Shown here piece after piece: positions 37,363-45,971 of a stretch of 64,000 nucleotides of DNA; the stretch's first letter is position 1; each line of letters starts with the position of its first letter. The notes under the pieces were generated by a model. It was not told where the DNA came from. It saw only the letters and a program-made list of their open reading frames with translations, and searched no databases. The stretch comes from Rhodoblastus acidophilus (GTDB taxonomy: Bacteria > Pseudomonadota > Alphaproteobacteria > Rhizobiales > Beijerinckiaceae), in contig NZ_WNKS01000001.1 in assembly GCF_009720655.1 (NCBI RefSeq), forward strand, positions 186,001-250,000, written 5' to 3'. The translations under genes were made by a program, and so were the position numbers.

Positions 37363-37600
37363 CCGGGCGGAACCGTGAAGGGAGCGGTTCTAAGTCAAAT
37401 CTAAAGAGGAACGCGCGCGAGCAGTGTTGCCGGCGCCCCGCACAGCGACTAGCTTTTTACTGTCGTGAAAAATGACCGCGCTCAAGCATAGCTTAGGCTT
37501 TGTTCAAGGCCTGCTGGCGGCGGCGCAGAACAAACAGAAAAATCGGCCATGACCGGCGGCGAGCCGCTGTCCGGATCCGGGGCGCATTGGAGGAAAACTC

Positions 37601-39403
37601 ATGAATAGGCTCGTCACAACCGTCCTGTCTGTCAGCGCGCTTGCGCTCAACACCGCGGCTTTCGCCAACGAATCCGTGTTGAAGAACTCCGCCGACCCCA
37701 AGCAATGGGTCATCCAGGCAGGCAATTACGACAACAACCGCTATTCCAAGCTCGACCAGATCAACAGCGGCAATGTGGCCAAGATGGTCCCGTCGTGGAG
37801 CTTCTCCACCGGCGTGCTGCGCGGCCATGAAGGCTCGCCGCTCGTCGTCGGCGACGTGATGTATGTTCACACCCCGTTCCCGAACATCGTTTACGCCCTC
37901 GATCTCAACAACGACGGCAAGATCCTGTGGAAATACGAGCCCAAGCAGGATCCGAACGTCGTGCCGGTGATGTGCTGCGACACCGTCAACCGCGGTCTCG
38001 CCTATGCCGACGGCAAGATTTTTCTGCATCAGGCCGACACCACCGTCGTCGCCTTGAACGCGCAGACCGGCAAGGTCGAATGGTCGGTCGCCAACGGCGA
38101 TCCCAAGAAGGGCGAGACCAACACCGCCACCGTGCTGCCGGTGAAGGACAAGCTGATCGTCGGCATTTCCGGCGGCGAGTTCGGCGTGCAGTGCCATGTG
38201 ACCGCCTATGACATCAAGTCCGGCAAAAAAATCTGGCGCGCCTATTCGGTGGGACCGGACGACCAGATCCTGTTCGATCCCGAGAAGACGACCGCGCTTG
38301 GCAAGCCGGTCGGCGCGGACTCCTCGTTGAAAACCTGGCAGGGCGACCAGTGGAAGACCGGCGGCGGCTGCACCTGGGGCTGGTACTCCTACGATCCCGA
38401 CCTGAACCTCGTCTATTACGGCTCGGGCAACCCCTCCACCTGGAACCCGAAGCAGCGTCCCGGCGACAACAAGTGGTCGATGACCCTGTTCGCCCGCGAC
38501 CCCGACACCGGCATGGCCAAGTGGGCCTATCAAATGACCCCGCATGACGAGTGGGACTATGACGGCGTCAACGAAGTGCCGCTGGTCAATCAGAAGATCG
38601 ACGGCAAGGATCGCAAGCTGCTCGTGCATTTCGACCGCAACGGCTTCGGCTACACGCTCGATCGCGTCTCCGGCGAGCTGCTGGTCGCCGAAAAATACGA
38701 TCCGACGGTGAACTGGGCCACCAAGGTCGATATGGACAGGAACAGCCCGACCTTCGGCCGTCCGATGGTCAACGCCAAGTTTTCGACCGAGCAGAATGGC
38801 GAGGACGTGAATTCGAAAGGCATCTGCCCGGCGGCGCTCGGCTCCAAGGACCAGCAGCCCGCGGCCTTCTCGCCCAAGACCGGCCTGTTCTACGTGCCGA
38901 CCAACCACGTCTGCATGGATTATGAGCCGTTCCGCGTGAGCTACACCCCCGGCCAGCCCTATGTCGGCGCGACGCTCGCCATGTATCCGGCGCCCGGCGG
39001 CACCCATATGGGCAATTTCATCGCCTGGGACGCCACCAAGGGCAAAATCGTCTGGACCGATCAGGAACAGTTCTCGGTCTGGTCCGGGGCGCTGGCCACC
39101 GCCGGCGACATCGTGTTCTACGGCACGCTCGAAGGCTATCTGAAGGCCGTCGACGCCAAGACGGGCAAGCTGCTCTATAAGTACAAGACCCCGTCGGGCA
39201 TCATCGGCAACGTGATGACCTACCAGCACAAGGGCAAGCAATATGTGGCCGTGCTCTCGGGCGTCGGCGGCTGGGCCGGCATCGGCCTCGCGGCGGGTCT
39301 CACCGATCCGAATGCGGGCCTTGGCGCGGTCGGCGGCTATGCCGCGCTGAGCAACTACACCTCGCTTGGCGGCGTCCTGACGGTCTTCGCCCTCCCCGAT
39401 TGA
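37601..39403 (+). CDS. xoxF: XoxF lanthanide-dependent methanol dehydrogenase
   Basis: Periplasmic PQQ enzyme oxidising methanol to formaldehyde or formate with a lanthanide cofactor. The 600 residues have a signal peptide (cleavage near AFA-NES), the adjacent-Cys pair [11 protein letters not shown] and metal ligands Glu193 (SGGEFGV) and Asn277 (GSGNPSTW), the catalytic Asp319, and, diagnostic for XoxF, a second Asp (D321, in [10 protein letters not shown]) where calcium-type MxaF has Ala. TTGGAGGAAAACTC gives a strong ribosome site. A rho-independent terminator follows directly. xoxG and xoxJ lie downstream. No mxaF was found. Confidence 0.97.
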   Translation: MNRLVTTVLSVSALALNTAAFANESVLKNSADPKQWVIQAGNYDNNRYSKLDQINSGNVAKMVPSWSFSTGVLRGHEGSPLVVGDVMYVHTPFPNIVYALDLNNDGKILWKYEPKQDPNVVPVMCCDTVNRGLAYADGKIFLHQADTTVVALNAQTGKVEWSVANGDPKKGETNTATVLPVKDKLIVGISGGEFGVQCHVTAYDIKSGKKIWRAYSVGPDDQILFDPEKTTALGKPVGADSSLKTWQGDQWKTGGGCTWGWYSYDPDLNLVYYGSGNPSTWNPKQRPGDNKWSMTLFARDPDTGMAKWAYQMTPHDEWDYDGVNEVPLVNQKIDGKDRKLLVHFDRNGFGYTLDRVSGELLVAEKYDPTVNWATKVDMDRNSPTFGRPMVNAKFSTEQNGEDVNSKGICPAALGSKDQQPAAFSPKTGLFYVPTNHVCMDYEPFRVSYTPGQPYVGATLAMYPAPGGTHMGNFIAWDATKGKIVWTDQEQFSVWSGALATAGDIVFYGTLEGYLKAVDAKTGKLLYKYKTPSGIIGNVMTYQHKGKQYVAVLSGVGGWAGIGLAAGLTDPNAGLGAVGGYAALSNYTSLGGVLTVFALPD

Positions 39404-39420
39404 TCGTCAGAGCCCCCATC

Positions 39421-39457
39421 TGCCGGGCGAGCGTCGAGCCCGCCCGGCATTTTGTTT
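39421..39457 (+). terminator. Rho-independent terminator after xoxF
   Basis: Stem TGCCGGGCG with CGCCCGGCA (perfect, nine bases) round an 11-base loop that can pair further, then TTTTGTTT. It starts 18 bases after the xoxF stop and before the xoxG start. Confidence 0.85.
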
Positions 39458-39534
39458 CCGACATGGCGCAACGTCTTGCTGCCCCCGGTTTTATCGGGAG
39501 GTCTTTTGCGCGCCCAGATGATTGGAATGTTGTC

Positions 39535-40086
39535 GTGACTGAATTCGCCCAAAAAATCACGGGGAGACACGGTTTGGCCGTCGCCGTATTGGCGGCCCTC
39601 ACCCTGGCCGCGCCCGCTCGCGCCGAGTCGGACAAGGTCGCCGCGGACAAGGCGGTGTCCAGCCAGGACGGCAAATTTTTCGACGCCAACGGCGAGCCCA
39701 CTTACAAGATCGGTCCCGACGGCAAGGTCGATTGGTACACCTATTCCGGGTTCCAGCGCTACAGCGCGGAGTGTCTGCGCTGCCACGGTCCTGACGGCAT
39801 GGGCTCGTCCTACGCGCCGGCGTTGGCGAATTCGCTCAAGACCCTGTCCTATGGCGATTTCCTCTCCACCGTCGCCAACGGTCGCAAGAATCTTGAAGGC
39901 GGGCAGGAGAAGGTGATGCCGACGCTCGGCCTCGACAAAAACGTCATGTGCTTCATCGACGACATCTACATCTATCTCAAGGCGCGCTCCGACGACGCCC
40001 TGGGCCGCGGACGGCCGCCGGGGAAAGAGCCGAAGTCCAAGGCCTGGGAAGAAGGCGTCAACGCCTGCATGGGCCCGCCGAGCTGA
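39535..40086 (+). CDS. xoxG: XoxG c-type cytochrome (four-Cys, methanol metabolism-related)
   Basis: Periplasmic c-type cytochrome, presumed electron acceptor of XoxF. The 183 residues have a signal peptide (LAVAVLAALTLAAPARA), a single haem site CLRCH (C80, C83, H84), a Met ligand candidate in KVMPT, and two extra Cys (C139, C178), the pattern of the four-Cys methanol-related cytochromes. The start is taken at a GTG (39535); an ATG at 39463 would give an unusually long leader. xoxJ begins nine bases after the stop. Confidence 0.9.
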   Translation: MTEFAQKITGRHGLAVAVLAALTLAAPARAESDKVAADKAVSSQDGKFFDANGEPTYKIGPDGKVDWYTYSGFQRYSAECLRCHGPDGMGSSYAPALANSLKTLSYGDFLSTVANGRKNLEGGQEKVMPTLGLDKNVMCFIDDIYIYLKARSDDALGRGRPPGKEPKSKAWEEGVNACMGPPS

Positions 40087-40095
40087 CGCCTTTTT

Positions 40096-40935
40096 ATGCG
40101 CGCGCCGCTCAGTGTCTTGGGGATCGCCCTGGTTTTTTCCGCCGCCGCGCTGGCGCAGACGCGGCCCGACTTGGTCTCGCGCGAAAAACTGCGCGTCTGC
40201 GCCGACCCGGCGAACCTGCCCTATGCCGACAAGGCGAAACAGGGGTTTGAAAACAAGATCGCCGAGATCGTCGCCGACGAACTCAAACTGCCGCTGCGCT
40301 ATTTCTGGATGCCGCAAGGTCCCGGTTTCGTGCGCAACACGCTCGGCGAGGGCATGTGCGACCTGATCGTCGGCTATGCTGCGAATTCCGACGTCGTCGA
40401 TCATTCCAACCCCTATTACGCCTCGACCTATGTGCTGGTCTCGCGGCCGGGCTCCGGGCTTGAGGATGTGCGGACGCTTGAGGACCCACGCCTGAAAAAC
40501 ATCAAGCTCGGGGTGATCGCGGCGACGCCGCCCACCGACCATTTGTTGCGCCAGGGCCTGTTGGAGACGGCGCGCTCCTACACCCTGCTGGTGGACCGCC
40601 GCTTCGCCTCGCCCGCCGAGGAGGCGGTTCATGATGTCGAAACCGGCGCCATCGACGCGCTGGTGGTCTGGGGGCCGATCGGCGGCTATTTCGCCAAAAA
40701 GGCGCAGCCCGCGCTGGTCGTCTCGCCGCTTCACACGGAGCAGCGGCCGCCGCTCGCCTATCGCATCGCCTTCGGCCTGCGCCGCAACGAACTCGAATGG
40801 AAGCATCGTCTCAACGACGTGATCCGCGCGCGAAAAGCGGATTTCGAGGCGGTGCTGCGCGACTTTGGCGTCCCGCTCGTGCCGATCGAGGCGGCGCCGA
40901 TCGGGGCCAGCGTCCATGTGGAGGGGGGGGAATGA
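40096..40935 (+). CDS. xoxJ: XoxJ/MoxJ-like periplasmic binding protein
   Basis: Solute-binding-protein fold (quinoprotein dehydrogenase-associated, MoxJ/XoxJ family), thought to help activate or mature XoxF rather than import a solute. 279 residues: signal peptide to ALAQ, then REKLRVCADPANLPYADK, KLPLRYFWMPQGPGFVRN and GMCDLIVGYAAN. It is in the standard xoxF-xoxG-xoxJ order. Its TGA overlaps the next ATG (ATGA), so translation is probably coupled. Confidence 0.92.
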   Translation: MRAPLSVLGIALVFSAAALAQTRPDLVSREKLRVCADPANLPYADKAKQGFENKIAEIVADELKLPLRYFWMPQGPGFVRNTLGEGMCDLIVGYAANSDVVDHSNPYYASTYVLVSRPGSGLEDVRTLEDPRLKNIKLGVIAATPPTDHLLRQGLLETARSYTLLVDRRFASPAEEAVHDVETGAIDALVVWGPIGGYFAKKAQPALVVSPLHTEQRPPLAYRIAFGLRRNELEWKHRLNDVIRARKADFEAVLRDFGVPLVPIEAAPIGASVHVEGGE

Positions 40936-41564
40936 CGGTTCCGCCGCTGGCTCGGGCTTTCCTGACGACGCTGACGCCAAGGCCCCAGCCCCTCACCCCG
41001 CACGCGGGGCGAGGGAGCAGGTCGAGGCCTGCGCCGAAGCGCCTGAGTGTGCTCCTGCTGCTGGCGATGGCGTGGGGCGCGGTCGCCGCGCCGGCCGAGC
41101 CGCCGTCCTATCGGCTCGACGATTATCTGGCGCCCGTTCCCGCCACGCTGAAAGGCCAGCCCGCGCTTGACGTCGCGCAGGCCAAAGCCCTGTGGGAGAG
41201 CGGCGCGCTGTTCCTCGATGTCCTGCCCCATGCGCCGCGCCCGCAGGGGCTCGCGCCCGACACCGTGTTTATCGACAAGCCGCATGTCAGCATCAAGGGC
41301 GCGTTCTGGCTGCCGGAGGTCGGGCGCGGCGAACTGTCGGCGCATACCGACACTTATTTCCGCCAATCCCTGTCCGCGCTCACGGCGGGCGATTTTTCCC
41401 GGAAAATCGTCGTGTTCTGCAAGCGCGACTGCTGGATGTCGTGGAACGCCGCCCGCCGCGCGCAGGTTTTCGGCTACAGGAACATCCTGTGGTTCTCCGA
41501 CGGCATCGAAGGCTGGCGCGACGCCGGCCTGCCCACGGAAACCATAAAGCCCTATGGAAGTTAG
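40932..41564 (+). CDS. PQQ-dependent catabolism-associated Cys/Cys-Trp rhodanese-like protein
   Basis: Rhodanese-like secreted protein, 210 residues, of the 'PQQ-dependent catabolism-associated CXXCW motif' family; the motif here reads FCKRDCWMSWNAARRAQ (C163, C167, W168). Its role in quinoprotein systems is undefined; sulfur or redox transfer is a guess. The hydrophobic signal segment (RLSVLLLLAMAWGAVAAPA) begins only at residue 37, because residues about 16-36 (PRPQPLTPHAGRG...) are encoded by a dispersed palindromic repeat (40983-41016) placed in the leader. The ATG overlaps the xoxJ stop. Confidence 0.88.
   Translation: MTVPPLARAFLTTLTPRPQPLTPHAGRGSRSRPAPKRLSVLLLLAMAWGAVAAPAEPPSYRLDDYLAPVPATLKGQPALDVAQAKALWESGALFLDVLPHAPRPQGLAPDTVFIDKPHVSIKGAFWLPEVGRGELSAHTDTYFRQSLSALTAGDFSRKIVVFCKRDCWMSWNAARRAQVFGYRNILWFSDGIEGWRDAGLPTETIKPYGS
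40983..41016 (+). repeat. Family D repeat inside the rhodanese-like gene
   Basis: CCCCAGCCCCTCACCCCGCA followed by CGCGGGGCGAGGGA. The same core is intergenic at 42606-42652 and four times at 12247-12643. Here it sits in frame in a coding leader. Confidence 0.8.
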
Positions 41565-41581
41565 CTGGCCAGGAGGCCGCC

Positions 41582-42367
41582 ATGCCGAACCGTCGCCTGT
41601 TGCTGCAATGCGCCCTGCTTCTGCCGGTCGCCGCCCACGCGCAGACCGCCCCGGGCGAAGACACCTGGGTTGGCCTCAAGCCGATGTTTTTCGAAAAACC
41701 CATCGATGAGGCGGCTGGCTATGTGACGCTCGACGCGCCGGTGCGCGCCGAGGACGCCGCGCTGGTGCCCGTGCAGCTCAAGTTTCCGGCTCGGGAAAAA
41801 GGGGATCGGGTTGTCGCCGCGACCGTGATCGTCGATGAAAATCCCTCGCCGCTGGTCACCACGCTCAGGCGCGGCGCCGATGCGGGGGCTTTCGATTTTG
41901 CCCTGCGCCTGCGCGTCAATTCCTATTCCTATGTGCGGGTGATCGCCGAAACCGAAAGCGGCGCCCTGCACATGGTCAAGGCCTATGTGAAGGCGGCGGG
42001 CGGCTGTTCGGCGCCGGCTTCGAAAAACCCGGAGGAGGCCAAGGCCAATATCGGAAAAATGCGCTTCCGCACCTTTGCGGGGCAGGGCATGGCGGAAGCG
42101 CAGGCGATGATCCGCCATCCCAATTATTCCGGCATGCAGATGGACCAGCTCACCCGCATGTACACGCCCGCCTGGTACGTGACGCAGGTGCGGGTGCGTC
42201 AGGGGGAAAACCTGTTGTTCTCCATGGAAAACGGCATTTCGCTGTCCGAGGACCCGACGTTCCGCTTCAGCTATCTCGCCAACGGCCAGCCGGTGCGCAT
42301 CGAGGCGAAGGATTCGACCGGCGCCGAATTCGGCCAGACGTTTGCCGCCGACGGCGCCGCTTACTGA
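41582..42367 (+). CDS. Quinoprotein dehydrogenase-associated SoxYZ-like carrier protein
   Basis: A 261-residue secreted protein resembling SoxY fused to SoxZ. The signal peptide ends near AAHA-QT. The SoxY-like half ends KAAGGCSAPASK, with Cys142 as the likely carrier residue; the SoxZ-like half (about 155-261) has KMRFRTFAGQGM, MIRHPNYSGMQMD and FRFSYLANGQPVRIEA. In Sox systems this pair carries sulfur intermediates; in quinoprotein loci the cargo is unknown. GGAGGCCGCC precedes the ATG. Confidence 0.87.
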   Translation: MPNRRLLLQCALLLPVAAHAQTAPGEDTWVGLKPMFFEKPIDEAAGYVTLDAPVRAEDAALVPVQLKFPAREKGDRVVAATVIVDENPSPLVTTLRRGADAGAFDFALRLRVNSYSYVRVIAETESGALHMVKAYVKAAGGCSAPASKNPEEAKANIGKMRFRTFAGQGMAEAQAMIRHPNYSGMQMDQLTRMYTPAWYVTQVRVRQGENLLFSMENGISLSEDPTFRFSYLANGQPVRIEAKDSTGAEFGQTFAADGAAY

Positions 42368-42605
42368 GACATTCTTTCCGACGTTTTCACGGCTGCGCGG
42401 TTCCGCTGCGCTCGAGATCGTCGATGTGATGCAAGCTGATGCTTCGAGAAGGGGCCCTCACCTGCGGGGGTGAGGAGGTTGGCCGCCGTCTCGCGGTATA
42501 GGCGGCTCAGGCGATAGGTCAAAATCATCACGACAGCGTCTGAACGCGGAATCGTCGCGGGATGCCGTGCGACCCGATGCTTTCCAGACGACATCGGGGC
42601 TAACG

Positions 42606-42652
42606 CCCCAGCCCCTCACCCCAGCCCTCTCCCCGCTCAGGCGGGGCGAGGG
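42606..42652. repeat. Family D repeat
   Basis: CCCCAGCCCCTCACCCCAGC, then CTCTCCCCGCTCAGGCGGGG CGAGGGGG, in the convergent gap (42368-42713) between the SoxYZ-like and S-formylglutathione hydrolase genes. That gap otherwise holds only a CGAGAAGG...GGTGAGGAGG fragment related to family B and no gene. Confidence 0.75.
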
Positions 42653-42713
42653 GGCGGATCGAGGCTGTCGCCTGACATACAGCCCCTGTGATTTGGGTGT
42701 TTCACCTGGTTTC

Positions 42714-43547
42714 CTAAAGCCGCGCGCTGTGCCAGGCGATGTGGTCGGCCATGAAGGTCGAAATGAAATAATAGGAATGGTCGTAGCCCTCGCGCATGTT
42801 GAGCGTGAGCGGAATGCCGGCCTTTTTGCACGCTTCCTCCAGCAGCCACGGTTTCAGGCCTTTTTGCAGGAAGGAATCGGCCGCGCCCTGGTCCACCAGG
42901 AATTCCTTGAACCTTTTGCCGTCGGCGATCAGCAGCGTGGCGTCGTAGTCGCGCCAGGCGGACTCGTCCGGTCCCAAAAATTTGGTGAGCGCGGGAATCG
43001 ACCAGTCGCTGGTCGAGGGCTGCACGATCGGCGCGAAGGCGGAGCAGCTCTTGAAACGGTCGGGATGCTTGAGCGCCAGCGTCAGCGCGCCATGGCCGCC
43101 CATGGAATGGCCGAAAATGCCCTGTCGCGACATGTCTGCGGGAAAATGTTCCGCGATCAGCCGGGGCAATTCCTCGGCGATATAGGAATACATGCGGTAG
43201 TTGCGATCATAGGGCGCTTGCGTGGCGTCGAGATAAAACGCGGCGCCGGAGCCGAACTGCCAATTGTCCTTTTCGTCGGGCACATCCTCGCCCCGGGGCG
43301 AGGTGTCGGGACAGACGACCATGACTCCATGTTGGGCCGCCGCCGCGCGGAATTCGCCTTTTTCCGTGACATTGGCGTGGGTGCAGGTGAGGCCGGAGAG
43401 ATACCACAGCACGGGGACTTTTTGGCCCGCCGCCGCCTGGGGGGGGACAAAGACGCTGAACGTCATCGGGGTTTTCGTCTCGCGGGAGTCTTGGCGATAG
43501 ACGCCCTGCACGCCGCCATGAGACGTGTTGGTGGAAATGGTTTCCAT
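42714..43547 (-). CDS. fghA: S-formylglutathione hydrolase
   Basis: Esterase-D-family serine hydrolase splitting S-formylglutathione to formate and glutathione. The 277 residues show LWYLSGLTCTHANVTEKGEF, DTSPRGEDVPDE, the nucleophile motif GIFGHSMGGHGAL, an Asp in LIADGKRFKEFLVDQG, and the catalytic His in YDHSYYFI. The start at 43547 (METISTN) is placed where the family begins; the frame above it is a palindromic repeat. It is the partner of frmA and gfa, here embedded in the xox locus. Confidence 0.95.
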   Translation of the reverse strand: METISTNTSHGGVQGVYRQDSRETKTPMTFSVFVPPQAAAGQKVPVLWYLSGLTCTHANVTEKGEFRAAAAQHGVMVVCPDTSPRGEDVPDEKDNWQFGSGAAFYLDATQAPYDRNYRMYSYIAEELPRLIAEHFPADMSRQGIFGHSMGGHGALTLALKHPDRFKSCSAFAPIVQPSTSDWSIPALTKFLGPDESAWRDYDATLLIADGKRFKEFLVDQGAADSFLQKGLKPWLLEEACKKAGIPLTLNMREGYDHSYYFISTFMADHIAWHSARL

Positions 43548-43588
43548 GAATGCTCCAGGTTTGCACGCGAATGGCGCGATCCTTCGGC

Positions 43589-43728
43589 CGTCATGGCCGG
43601 GCTTGTCCCGGCCATCCACGCCGGCATGGAGCGCGCCACCCGAGAAAGAACGCCCGAAGCGCCGGGACCGTTCTGGATCCGCGGGCGACGTCATGGCGTG
43701 GATGCTCGGGACAAGCCCGGGCATGACG
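43589..43728. repeat. Dispersed palindromic repeat, family A copy 2
   Basis: About 140 bases with ends CGTCATGGCCGGGCTTGTCC and GGGACAAGCCCGGGCATGAC in inverted orientation, in the gap upstream of fghA. The inner sequence differs from the other two copies. Confidence 0.8.
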
Positions 43729-43805
43729 GGGAGACTTTTGAAAACAAAGCGTCGGCGCAAGCGCCGACGCCGGTCATTCCGAGGGGGCGCCGGGCGCAGG
43801 GGACG

Positions 43806-43858
43806 AACCCCTCATCCGGCCCCTTCGGGGCCACCTTCTCCCGCAAGGGGAGAAGGAG
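43806..43858. repeat. Variant short palindromic repeat next to gfa
   Basis: ACCCCTCATCCGGCCCCTTC followed by GGGGCCACCTTCTCCCGCAA and GGGGAGAAGG, with inner inverted repeats. It lies two bases from the gfa stop and resembles family D in layout. Confidence 0.65.
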
Positions 43859-43859
43859 A

Positions 43860-44429
43860 TCACGCCGCCAGCTTGCCCGCGGCCTTGGCGACGTGGGTGG
43901 CGATGGCGTCCATCAGCGGCGGCGACAGGCAGTCGTAGGGCTCCAGGCCGATCGACTTGATCTGGGCGCGAACGTCGCCCATCTTCGCCGGCGGGAAGCC
44001 GGACTCGATGATCGACGACACGAAGGCGGCGAATTGCGGCTCCTGCCAGCCCTGCTCGCGCGACAGTTCGGTGTGGACGAAGTCGAGACCGTAGAACGGA
44101 TGATTCTTGTTCTCGATGCGGCCGTACATGTGCACGCCGCAGTCGCGGCAGGCGTGGCGCTGGATCGTCGCGGAGGGATCGACGATTTGCAGCTTGTCGG
44201 CGCCGGAAACCACCCGGAGGTTGTCACGGGAGACCACCGCGACGACTGAAAAGACTGCGCCATCCGGCTTCCAGCATTTTGTGCAGCCGCAGGCGTGGTT
44301 GTGCGCGACATTGCCGGTGATCTGCACCTGCACAGGATTGCTGGCGCATTTGCAGCTCAGCGTCCCGCCAGCGAAACTGGCGCTTCCCTTCCTCAGTCCA
44401 TTGTCGATCGATGGATGAAGCTTGAGCAT
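43860..44429 (-). CDS. gfa: S-(hydroxymethyl)glutathione synthase (Gfa)
   Basis: Zinc protein that speeds condensation of formaldehyde with glutathione, feeding FrmA. The 189 residues carry the family zinc Cys sets SCKC (C26, C28), ACGCTKCW (C47, C49, C52) and [11 protein letters not shown]. The start at 44429 ([11 protein letters not shown]) is the family start and follows GGGAGGGG; an upstream ATG (44528, [11 protein letters not shown]) would add 33 residues. It diverges from the PQQ-associated binding protein gene. Confidence 0.93.
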   Translation of the reverse strand: MLKLHPSIDNGLRKGSASFAGGTLSCKCASNPVQVQITGNVAHNHACGCTKCWKPDGAVFSVVAVVSRDNLRVVSGADKLQIVDPSATIQRHACRDCGVHMYGRIENKNHPFYGLDFVHTELSREQGWQEPQFAAFVSSIIESGFPPAKMGDVRAQIKSIGLEPYDCLSPPLMDAIATHVAKAAGKLAA

Positions 44430-44714
44430 GGGCCCCTCCCTGCGGGTCATGGTGGATGTCGTGTTCCCGGCCGCCGGGCCTGCATCGTCCCCGGAGCCAC
44501 CGAAGAGTTTCATGAGCTGTTTCAGCATCGCCGAAGCCTCCACTTTCGCGTGCGGTTGCCCCGCAAGCATTCGTAAATTCAAAAGGCGCCAATTCCACGA
44601 ACGCCACCGCGAAAAATATTTCATACTGCGGCTAGACTATCGCACCATGATTATGGCACGGCCCTTCCTGCGCCGCATGGGCGGGCGTCTTAGTAATCTC
44701 TTATGATTTTCACA

Positions 44715-44743
44715 TTGACGGCTTAGAAATAATGCGTTCAATT
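44715..44743 (+). promoter_or_regulatory. Possible sigma-70-type promoter in the gfa/binding protein gap
   Basis: TTGACG and TCAATT with a 17-base spacer end seven bases before the ATG at 44751, which has no ribosome site, so the transcript could be leaderless. The 321-base gap (44430-44750) holds no gene I can support. Boxes were found by eye only. Confidence 0.35.
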
Positions 44744-44750
44744 CTTCGTC

Positions 44751-45971
44751 ATGACGCAAGCAATGCCCGGCTTATCCGCCCTCCGGCGCTTCGGTCGCGC
44801 TTTGGCCCTCGCCAGTCTTGCGCTGGGTTACGTTGCGGCCGCCGCCGCCGAGCCGCCGCTGAAAGTCGAAATCGCTTTCGTCGCCCATGCCCGCGCGCCT
44901 TCGCCGCCCTATGTGATCGATCCCCCGCCGCCCGGCGAAGGTTTTGACGGGGCGAGGCTGGCGTTGCAGGAAAACGCCACCACCGGGGCGTTCCTCAATC
45001 AGATTTTTGACCTGCAAAACGTCGAGTTGGGCGAAGACGAGAACCCGGTTGAGGCGATCAAGCCGCTGCTGGCGCAGGGCAAAAAATTGTTCGTCAGCGC
45101 CCTGCCGGCCAACGAGACGCTGGCGCTGGCCGATGCGCTGAAGGCCGAGGGCGCGCTGCTGTTCAACGCCGGGGCGACAGACGATTTTTTGCGCGGCGCC
45201 GGGTGCCGCTCCAATCTTTTTCATACCGCGCCGAGCCGCGCCATGCTCACCGATGCGCTGTTCCAGTATCTCGCCGTGCGCCGCTGGAACAAAATCTTGC
45301 TCGTTCCCGGCCCCAATGCCGAAGACGCCGCCTATGCCGACGCGGTTCGCGCCTCGGCGAAAAAATTCGGCGCCAAAATTGTCGCCGAAAAGCCCTGGAC
45401 CTTTGGGCCGCTCGCGCGCGCCCGCTCCGATGCGATCACGCAAGCCGAAGCGCTCACCTTTTCGCGGGGCGTGGACGCCGACATGGTCGTTGTCGCCGAT
45501 GAGGCCGAGGATTTCGGCGACTATATTTTGTACCGAACCTCCGAGCCGCGTCTGGTCGCGGGCACGCAGGGATTGATCCCTGTTTCGTGGCATCCGACCC
45601 ATACCGCCTATGGCGCGGAACAGCTGCAAAACCGTTTTGTGCGCATGACCAAGCGGCGGATGCGGCCCATCGATTATCAGGCCTGGATCGCCGTGCGCGC
45701 CATCGGCGAGGCGGTGACGGAGCTGCGCGCCGCCGATCCGCAAAAAATCGCCAACACCCTGCAAGGCCCGAACTCCACCCTCGCCATCTTCAAGGGCGCG
45801 GCGGCGAGTTTTCGTCCGTGGGACCGGCAATTGCGTCAGGCCATTCTGTTGGCGCAGCCGAAATCGCTGGTCGGCCTCGCCCCCCAGCCGGGTTTTTTGC
45901 ATCAGCGGAGCACGTTGGACACGCTGGGCGTCGATGAGACCGAAAGCGCCTGCAAACCGGGGAAATCATGA
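44751..45971 (+). CDS. PQQ-dependent alcohol dehydrogenase-associated ABC-type binding protein
   Basis: A 406-residue periplasmic protein of the branched-chain-amino-acid-binding fold, family 'ABC transporter substrate-binding protein, PQQ-dependent alcohol dehydrogenase system'. After a signal peptide (LALASLALGYVAAAAA) come IAFVAHARAPSPPYVIDPPP, GARLALQENATTGAFLNQIF, LLVPGPNAEDAAYADAVR and PVSWHPTHTAYGAEQLQNRF. Its ligand is unknown. No ABC permease or ATPase lies next to it. The stop overlaps the following ATG by four bases. Confidence 0.87.
   Translation: MTQAMPGLSALRRFGRALALASLALGYVAAAAAEPPLKVEIAFVAHARAPSPPYVIDPPPPGEGFDGARLALQENATTGAFLNQIFDLQNVELGEDENPVEAIKPLLAQGKKLFVSALPANETLALADALKAEGALLFNAGATDDFLRGAGCRSNLFHTAPSRAMLTDALFQYLAVRRWNKILLVPGPNAEDAAYADAVRASAKKFGAKIVAEKPWTFGPLARARSDAITQAEALTFSRGVDADMVVVADEAEDFGDYILYRTSEPRLVAGTQGLIPVSWHPTHTAYGAEQLQNRFVRMTKRRMRPIDYQAWIAVRAIGEAVTELRAADPQKIANTLQGPNSTLAIFKGAAASFRPWDRQLRQAILLAQPKSLVGLAPQPGFLHQRSTLDTLGVDETESACKPGKS

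Noticed and set aside
37370-37390. Hairpin GAACCG...CGGTTC between the metallohydrolase and xoxF as a terminator
   Set aside because: Only a six-base stem and no T-run; too weak to call.
37493-39241. A 582-codon minus-strand open frame
   Set aside because: Exactly antisense to xoxF; low-complexity, His/Val/Gly-rich translation typical of a shadow frame.
37601-42367. Evidence for a methanotroph
   Set aside because: XoxF and relay genes occur in many non-methanotrophic methylotrophs, and no pmo or mmo gene is in the window.
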